Below, piece after piece: positions 5,856 to 10,025 of a stretch of 10,025 nt of DNA. Origin of the DNA: Methylococcaceae bacterium NSP1-1 (GTDB taxonomy: Bacteria; Pseudomonadota; Gammaproteobacteria; Methylococcales; Methylomonadaceae); assembly GCA_002256465.1 (NCBI GenBank), contig NQJG01000012.1, forward strand, positions 1 to 10,025, in the 5' to 3' direction. Within the stretch, counting starts at the first letter, position 1, and the number at the start of each line of letters is the position of its first letter. The notes beneath the pieces were generated by a model that did not search any database, was not told the DNA's origin, and worked only from the letters and a program-made list of their open reading frames with translations. The position numbers and the translations under genes are program-made.

Positions 5856-6229
5856 AATAATTCTTGCGGAATATTACCACCGTTCTGTGCGAGTTTTTGC
5901 AATACGGTTTTATGCAGCCAAATATTCATTTGGGCTGAGTCTGCCATTGCTTGGGCTGGACAACCTAATTCTGTCGCAAGTTCTTTACGCGCGGTTATAC
6001 TGCTGTCAAGCCCAAGTAATTTTAACAAATCGACGATCGAAACTTTCCAGTTAAGCTTTTCTGGGCTGGAAGCGGCTAATCCTTCCAATTTTGTTACGAC
6101 ATCGACCACAGCAATGGTAGCCGCAGGGGATGAAGATGTTGGTGTTGGTGCTTGGCCTGCGTCAGGTGCTTCCGAAGCGGCAGCTTTACGAATGCCCAGT
6201 TTTTCAAGAATGGAGTTAAAAAGACTCAT
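5849..6229 (-). CDS. DUF3597 domain protein
   Basis: A 126-residue protein matching the DUF3597 family, small bacterial proteins of unknown function. The layout is typical: a short amphipathic N-terminus (MSLFNSILEKLGI), an Ala/Pro/Ser-rich linker at about 16-38, and a conserved helical core from about 58 to the end with KLNWKVSIVDLLKLLGLDSS, ARKELATELG, MNIWLHKTVLQKLAQNGG and a terminal PQEL. There is no signal peptide or membrane segment, so it is probably cytoplasmic. The ATG has GAGG upstream with suitable spacing. It lies alone between rarA and the Sel1 lipoprotein gene, all on the minus strand, with structured intergenic DNA on both sides. Family assignment is confident; the biochemical role is unknown. 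Confidence 0.88.
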   Translation of the reverse strand: MSLFNSILEKLGIRKAAASEAPDAGQAPTPTSSSPAATIAVVDVVTKLEGLAASSPEKLNWKVSIVDLLKLLGLDSSITARKELATELGCPAQAMADSAQMNIWLHKTVLQKLAQNGGNIPQELLN

Positions 6230-6266
6230 GGTTGATCCTCAAATAGTTAGTTGAGTTGTAGTGGTA

Positions 6267-6360
6267 ATTTTGCATGACTAAAACAAGCAATTCAACTCAT
6301 ACAAAAATTGTGAATAATTACTTTAGCACTATATCTAGTGTTAGTCATTATGTGCAAAAT
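6267..6360 (-). promoter_or_regulatory. interrupted inverted repeat and candidate promoter upstream of DUF3597 gene
   Basis: ATTTTGCATGACTAA (6267-6281) matches the reverse complement of 6341-6360 over 15 bases, split by a 5-base insertion (TTATG, 6348-6352) in the right arm. The enclosed part carries CACTA (6328-6332) / TAGTG (6337-6341... overlapping the right arm edge). A weak minus-strand promoter overlaps it: TTGCAC (plus 6352-6357), 18 nt, TATAGT (plus 6328-6333). If that promoter is real, the left arm would be in the transcript and the right arm at the -35. Confidence 0.35.
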
Positions 6361-6443
6361 ATTTTAACTTCAGGCTTGTAATTGGAAGGGTTTAGAACGG
6401 TGGATTCAACACTGAATTGCAATCCTAACTGAGTTGGATTCAT
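6348..6443 (-). CDS. possible 31-residue ORF downstream of rarA
   Basis: An ATG at 6441-6443 opens a 31-codon frame beginning MNPTQLGLQFSVES and ending at a TAA (6348-6350). The ribosome binding site is weak (CTGG about 10 nt upstream) and the frame is largely made of the alternative hairpins at 6402-6440, so it is more likely an accident of the repeat than a gene. Listed so the 257-bp gap is accounted for. Confidence 0.12.
   Translation of the reverse strand: MNPTQLGLQFSVESTVLNPSNYKPEVKIFCT
6402..6440 (-). repeat. overlapping alternative hairpins downstream of rarA
   Basis: The shared arm AATCC (6421-6425) can pair with GGATT at 6402-6406 (plus CAA 6407-6409 with TTG 6417-6419, bulged C 6420, 7-nt loop) or with GGATT at 6436-6440 (plus AAC 6427-6429 with GTT 6433-6435, bulged T 6426, 3-nt loop). 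Each stem is 8 bp with one bulge and the two exclude each other. It starts about 47 nt beyond the rarA stop. No T-run follows directly, so it is not a standard terminator. Confidence 0.45.
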
Positions 6444-6486
6444 ATAAAAATACCAGCAATTTACTACGAATAATGGGTTTCCTGGA

Positions 6487-7797
6487 TCAATCCAGCCTGT
6501 CTACCTTATCCAGTTCTCGCAAATGCCTTAACTTTTCCTTGATTTTGATTTCCAGGCCTCGATCTACAGGCTGGTAATAACGTGTTCCCGCTAGCTGCTC
6601 TGGAAAATAATTTTCACCTGCGGCATAAGCTTCCGGCTCATTATGGGCGTAACGGTATTCTTTACCATAATTTAGAGATTTCATTAATCGGGTCGGTGCA
6701 TTTCTTAAATGCACAGGCACACCCAGGCTGCCGCTTTGTTTTGCATCATGCATGGCGGCATTGTAAGCCATATAAACGGCATTGCTCTTAGGTGCACAAG
6801 CTAAGTAAACAATGGCCTGTGCCAGGGCCAGTTCGCCTTCAGGGCTACCCAGGCGTTCCTGGGCTTCCCAGGCATTAATGGAAATTTGCAAGGCTCTGGG
6901 ATCAGCATTTCCTATATCTTCGGAGGCAATTCTAACGATGCGTCTGGCTAAATAGGCTAGGTCACAACCGGCATCCATCATGCGGCACAGCCAGTAGAGC
7001 GAAGCATCGGGTGAGCTGCCCCTTACCGATTTATGCAGTGCTGAAATCTGGTTATAAAATTCTTCACCCTGATTATCAAACCGTCTAACGCCGCCGGAAA
7101 GTACTTCTCTTGCGCAAGATTCATTTATGACACAGCTATCCTTAGCTGCGGCAAGTTCCACAGCAATTTCCAGTAAATTCAACAATCTTCTGGCATCGCC
7201 GTCAGCTGCCTCGGCAAATTGACGTTTAATATCATCGGCCATTTCAATGCCAAGACTACCCAGACCTCTATTCCGATCGGTTAGCGCCTTGTCTAGCACG
7301 ACCAGTAAATCTTCGGCAGTTAAAGAATTAAGTACATAGACGCGAGCCCGTGACAACAGCGCGTTATTGAGTGCAAATGAGGGATTTTCAGTCGTCGCGC
7401 CGACAAAATAAACGGTGCCATCTTCTACATGAGGCAGGAAAGCATCCTGTTGTGATTTATTAAATCGATGCACTTCGTCAACAAATAAAATAGTGCGTCT
7501 GTGTTGCTCATGCTGGATTTTTTTGGCATCGCTAACAGCGGCTCTGATGTCTTTAACACCGGATAACACTGCCGAAATCGGCATAAACTCAGCATCAGAG
7601 TGCTGTGCAATGAGTCGCGCCAGTGTGGTTTTACCTGTTCCTGGCGGCCCCCAGAAAATCATGGAATGTAAACGACCGGATACAACGGCTTCATAAAGTG
7701 GCTTGCCGGGCTTTAGAATATGTTGTTGGCCCACGTAATCGTCAAGCGATTTTGGCCGCATCCTATCGGCCAGAGGTTTGGTCAAATCATCGAACAT
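6487..7797 (-). CDS. rarA: RarA/MgsA replication-associated AAA+ ATPase
   Basis: A 436-residue AAA+ ATPase of the RarA (MgsA, WRNIP1) family, which acts at stalled replication forks and single-strand/double-strand DNA junctions and is related to clamp-loader subunits. Seen: the N-terminal [20 protein letters not shown] motif, Walker A GPPGTGKT (50-57), Walker B with DEVH (107-110) in the [18 protein letters not shown] block, sensor-1 GATTENPSF (133-141), the arginine-finger SRAR (149-152), then the RarA C-terminal tetramerisation region ([53 protein letters not shown]). Length is close to that of Escherichia coli RarA. It follows lolA by 89 nt on the same strand, the lolA-rarA order known from gammaproteobacteria. 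The start lacks a strong Shine-Dalgarno sequence. Confidence 0.97.
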   Translation of the reverse strand: MFDDLTKPLADRMRPKSLDDYVGQQHILKPGKPLYEAVVSGRLHSMIFWGPPGTGKTTLARLIAQHSDAEFMPISAVLSGVKDIRAAVSDAKKIQHEQHRRTILFVDEVHRFNKSQQDAFLPHVEDGTVYFVGATTENPSFALNNALLSRARVYVLNSLTAEDLLVVLDKALTDRNRGLGSLGIEMADDIKRQFAEAADGDARRLLNLLEIAVELAAAKDSCVINESCAREVLSGGVRRFDNQGEEFYNQISALHKSVRGSSPDASLYWLCRMMDAGCDLAYLARRIVRIASEDIGNADPRALQISINAWEAQERLGSPEGELALAQAIVYLACAPKSNAVYMAYNAAMHDAKQSGSLGVPVHLRNAPTRLMKSLNYGKEYRYAHNEPEAYAAGENYFPEQLAGTRYYQPVDRGLEIKIKEKLRHLRELDKVDRLD

Positions 7798-7886
7798 GAA
7801 AGGCTGATGGTGGAAGGGTAAGGTTAAAAGTTATAAGGATAAAACGAAAGATTGCTATTTAAATTTGTTAACTTGCACCTGCCCGA

Positions 7887-8516
7887 CTAATCGGAAAAAA
7901 CATCGGCACCCTTGGGTGCTTGGAATTCAAATACTGTCGGTTTTATCGGCGGGTTCAGTAGAACATTTGAGAAATAGATACGTGTTAGCATACCAAAGTT
8001 ATCACTTAACTCCATCCCTCCCAGCGAGCCCCTATTCAAGCCTATCAAAATATATTTAAAACTGCTTTCCTGATTTTTAGGCAATAATTTAATCCATTGC
8101 ATATCCCCATCGACGCCCTGGCTTTCCATAGTGAAATTATCTTCCAGTGATATATCGCCGCTTAACAGTAATGCGGGCGTTGAACCAACCGATTCATCAA
8201 GCTTTTTAATAGTAACTTGCTCTAAATCGGTATCATAAAACCAAACTTTACCTGACTTGGACACAATTTGTTGTTGAAATGGTTTTAAATAATCCCAACG
8301 AAATTTTCCAGGTCGTTGCAGGTAAAAAACCCCGTAACTGGTTTGATAAGGATCACCAGCTTCATTGATTAATACTTGCTTAAAATCAGCCGTAAGTGAC
8401 TTTGAAGTCTTTAAAAATGCCTGCAATTTTTTGACTGGTTCATCTGCTGAATAACCGGCACTACTGAAGAGAAAAAGGGCCACACAAATCAGGCGAAAAA
8501 CATTAACTTTATTCAT
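7887..8516 (-). CDS. lolA: outer-membrane lipoprotein carrier protein LolA
   Basis: A 209-residue periplasmic chaperone that takes lipoproteins released by LolCDE at the inner membrane and hands them to LolB at the outer membrane. Signal peptide 1-24 (MNKVNVFRLICVALFLFSSA, cleavage after YSA). Family marks: LTADFKQVL early in the mature protein, the RPGKFRWDYLKPFQQQIVS block that lines the hydrophobic cavity, VWFYDTDLEQVTIKKLD, PALLLSG, and the C-terminal PTVFEFQAPKGADV. Start choice: ATG at 8514-8516 has AAGAG 5 nt upstream and gives a clean signal peptide; an ATG at 8535-8537 overlaps the preceding stop as ATGA but adds seven residues and has no Shine-Dalgarno sequence. With the chosen start it lies 17 nt after the PBP1b stop, so co-transcription and possibly coupled translation are expected. 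Confidence 0.95.
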   Translation of the reverse strand: MNKVNVFRLICVALFLFSSAGYSADEPVKKLQAFLKTSKSLTADFKQVLINEAGDPYQTSYGVFYLQRPGKFRWDYLKPFQQQIVSKSGKVWFYDTDLEQVTIKKLDESVGSTPALLLSGDISLEDNFTMESQGVDGDMQWIKLLPKNQESSFKYILIGLNRGSLGGMELSDNFGMLTRIYFSNVLLNPPIKPTVFEFQAPKGADVFSD

Positions 8517-8533
8517 GGATGCTCTTTTAAAAT

Positions 8534-10025
8534 TCATTCTGGTTGGGGCTCACTTGGATTAGGTTCACTTTCACTAGGTTCACTTTGATTAGGGTCATTC
8601 TCGAAAAAATCATTAAACCACGATTTATCTTGCTCAAAAACCTCTTGTCCACAGGATGAATAGGCTGTTGGTTCTGATCCCGAAATATAGGGATATTGTT
8701 TGCTCTTTCCGCAGCCTTTACGCGTTAATAAGCCGCTTCCTGGTTCAACCCAGGCCAATTTGACATTATCAGGTGGTATCAAATTTACTGGTTGGGTTGA
8801 AATTTTCTGCATTAACGCTGTCCAGATAGGTAGGGCTCCCGTTGAACCGGTTAAACCGATAGGTTTGTTATCGTCTCGGCCTACCCAAACCACGGATAAA
8901 TAATCCCCTGTATACCCTGCAAACCAGCTGTCCTTGGCATCATTGGTGGTGCCTGTTTTACCCACCAAGCCATAGTCTTTTGGGAAAGACTCATAAGCCG
9001 AACGTCCTGTACCTTCGTGCATAACCTCCTGCAACATGGTATTGACGATATAGGTTGCCGCTGGATCTACCGCCTGTTTGACGGTAAACGGGTAACTTTG
9101 TAATTGTTTGCCATCGATGTCAATTACCGCTCTGATGCTTTTTATCGGTGTTGAAAAACCATCCCCCGCTAACGTTTGATACATCTGGGTAACTTCTATA
9201 GGCGTTAGTGATGACGCTCCCAGCAATAATGAAGGGAACAAATCAAGCTCTCTCGTGACGCCCATACTCTTTAACGTTTTAGCTGTTCTGGCTACGCCTA
9301 TATCCATACCAATACGGACTGTGGCCAAATTGTAAGACTTTGCCAAAGCCTTATGCAAGGGGACACTGCCATGCTGTCTATGATCGTAATTTTTAGGAAC
9401 CCAGTCCGTGCCATTCTGTCCCTTAACCACAATGGTCGAATCGCTTACTCTCGTGGTAATGGTATATTTGTTCGGATATTCCAGAGCCGTCAAATATACC
9501 GCGGGTTTCATTAAGGAGCCAATAGGCCGCAAAGCATCCAATGCGCGATTAAAACCACCCACCATATTTTCACGACCTCCAGTCAATGCTGTGACTTCCC
9601 CACTATCCCGGCGTGTGACTATGACGGCTGCTTCAAGGTTATTGGCGTGAGGCAGTTTATCCAATTGATTCAGCTTAGTGGCAACGGTCTTTTCCAGAGT
9701 ATCCTGAACCTGAGTATCCAGTGTGGTAAAGATCCTCAGCCCCTGGGAGGTTAAATCTTCTTCGTGATAATCTTGTCGCAATTGCCGTTTGACCAGATCA
9801 AGAAAACCGGGATAGCGGTTAGATGAGCGTTGCGTGCGCGGAATTACACTTAAAGGTTTGGCTTTTGCATCAGTCGCCTGATCAGTTGTGATGTAGCCTT
9901 CTGTTGCCATTTCATCAAGTACCAGATTTCGCCGTTGCAAAGCACGATCAGGATATCGCCTTGGATCATATTCGGAAGGACCACGCACCAATGCGACCAA
10001 CGAAGCGACCTGTTCGAGAGGGAGA
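8534..10025 (-). CDS. mrcB: penicillin-binding protein 1B, C-terminal part (partial)
   Basis: The last 496 codons of a class A penicillin-binding protein; the frame runs open off the window edge, so the N-terminal membrane anchor and most of the glycosyltransferase domain are missing. Visible: the end of the glycosyltransferase domain (LPLEQVASLVALVRGPSEYD, then DPRRYPDRALQRRNLVL), a linker, and a complete transpeptidase domain with SLMK (catalytic Ser), SYN and KTGT motifs in order. Numbering from the TTG at 9998-10000, the Ser is at 162, SYN at 222-224 and KTGT at 348-351. The order and wording (RPIGSLMKPAVYLTALEYP, LLLGASSLTPIEVTQMYQT, WFAGYTGDYLSVVWVGRDD) are closest to PBP1b rather than PBP1a. 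A Cys pair (KGCGK, SSCGQE) near the C-terminus may form a disulfide. The tail is Ser/Pro/Glu-rich and repetitive. First gene of the apparent mrcB-lolA-rarA run. Confidence 0.93.
   Translation of the reverse strand, partial: LPLEQVASLVALVRGPSEYDPRRYPDRALQRRNLVLDEMATEGYITTDQATDAKAKPLSVIPRTQRSSNRYPGFLDLVKRQLRQDYHEEDLTSQGLRIFTTLDTQVQDTLEKTVATKLNQLDKLPHANNLEAAVIVTRRDSGEVTALTGGRENMVGGFNRALDALRPIGSLMKPAVYLTALEYPNKYTITTRVSDSTIVVKGQNGTDWVPKNYDHRQHGSVPLHKALAKSYNLATVRIGMDIGVARTAKTLKSMGVTRELDLFPSLLLGASSLTPIEVTQMYQTLAGDGFSTPIKSIRAVIDIDGKQLQSYPFTVKQAVDPAATYIVNTMLQEVMHEGTGRSAYESFPKDYGLVGKTGTTNDAKDSWFAGYTGDYLSVVWVGRDDNKPIGLTGSTGALPIWTALMQKISTQPVNLIPPDNVKLAWVEPGSGLLTRKGCGKSKQYPYISGSEPTAYSSCGQEVFEQDKSWFNDFFENDPNQSEPSESEPNPSEPQPE
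8547..8591 (-). repeat. 15-bp tandem repeat in the PBP1b tail
   Basis: Three adjacent 15-bp units on the plus strand (8547-8561, 8562-8576, 8577-8591) share the form GGTTCACTTxxAxTA, with a fourth starting at 8592 and decaying. They encode the pentapeptide pattern EPxxS in the periplasmic C-terminal tail. In-frame unit length means copy number can change without breaking the gene. Confidence 0.7.

Noticed and set aside
7798..7886. Promoter or terminator between lolA and rarA
   Set aside because: The 89 nt are AT-rich with hexamers such as TTAACA and TATAAC on the minus strand, but none are correctly spaced and there is no hairpin with a T-run; read-through from lolA is simpler.
8517..8537. 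Upstream ATG for lolA overlapping the PBP1b stop
   Set aside because: It lacks a Shine-Dalgarno sequence and lengthens the signal peptide n-region; the ATG at 8514-8516 has AAGAG at good spacing. The ATGA overlap still leaves some doubt.

Overview
The window reads as a chromosomal segment of a moderate-to-low GC Gram-negative bacterium. Outer-membrane lipoprotein transport (LolA), outer-membrane lipid trafficking (MlaC family), a class A penicillin-binding protein of the PBP1b type and a RarA ATPase close to the enterobacterial form all point to a gammaproteobacterium. The mix with a MASE1-PAS-GGDEF protein, a DUF3597 protein and a Sel1 lipoprotein would fit an environmental lineage such as the Methylococcales, but that placement is an inference from general resemblance. 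I see no transposase, integrase, tRNA, rRNA or CRISPR array.

Layout. Positions 1-824: a minus-strand gene for a small exported helical protein of unknown function, with a 14-bp inverted repeat bracketing it and an intrinsic terminator for the next gene. Positions 825-2510: an MlaC-type periplasmic protein (minus) diverges from a TauE/SafE permease (plus), with a 208-bp promoter region between them; a 27-codon ORF overlaps the permease stop. Positions 2511-4758: a long bulged hairpin lies just before the ribosome binding site of a membrane-bound diguanylate cyclase (MASE1-PAS-PAS-GGDEF). Positions 4786-5700: convergent to it, a Sel1-repeat lipoprotein built of six 36-residue repeats. Positions 5700-6486: a DUF3597 gene sits between two short intergenic regions that contain inverted repeats capable of alternative pairings. 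Positions 6487-10025: a minus-strand envelope/repair block in transcription order PBP1b (5' end cut off by the window), lolA, rarA.

How the genes relate. The 3' block looks like an operon: the PBP1b stop is within 20 nt of the lolA start, and rarA follows 89 nt later. LolA ferries lipoproteins, and PBP1b of this type is activated by an outer-membrane lipoprotein, so the pairing is functionally sensible. Four other genes encode exported or membrane products (unknown helical protein, MlaC, permease, Sel1 lipoprotein), and the diguanylate cyclase adds a membrane signalling input. The most interesting unexplained signals are not proteins but RNA-level structure: the leader hairpin before the diguanylate cyclase gene, and the mutually exclusive hairpins at 5776-5855 and 6402-6440. 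I did not find a convincing new multi-gene system.
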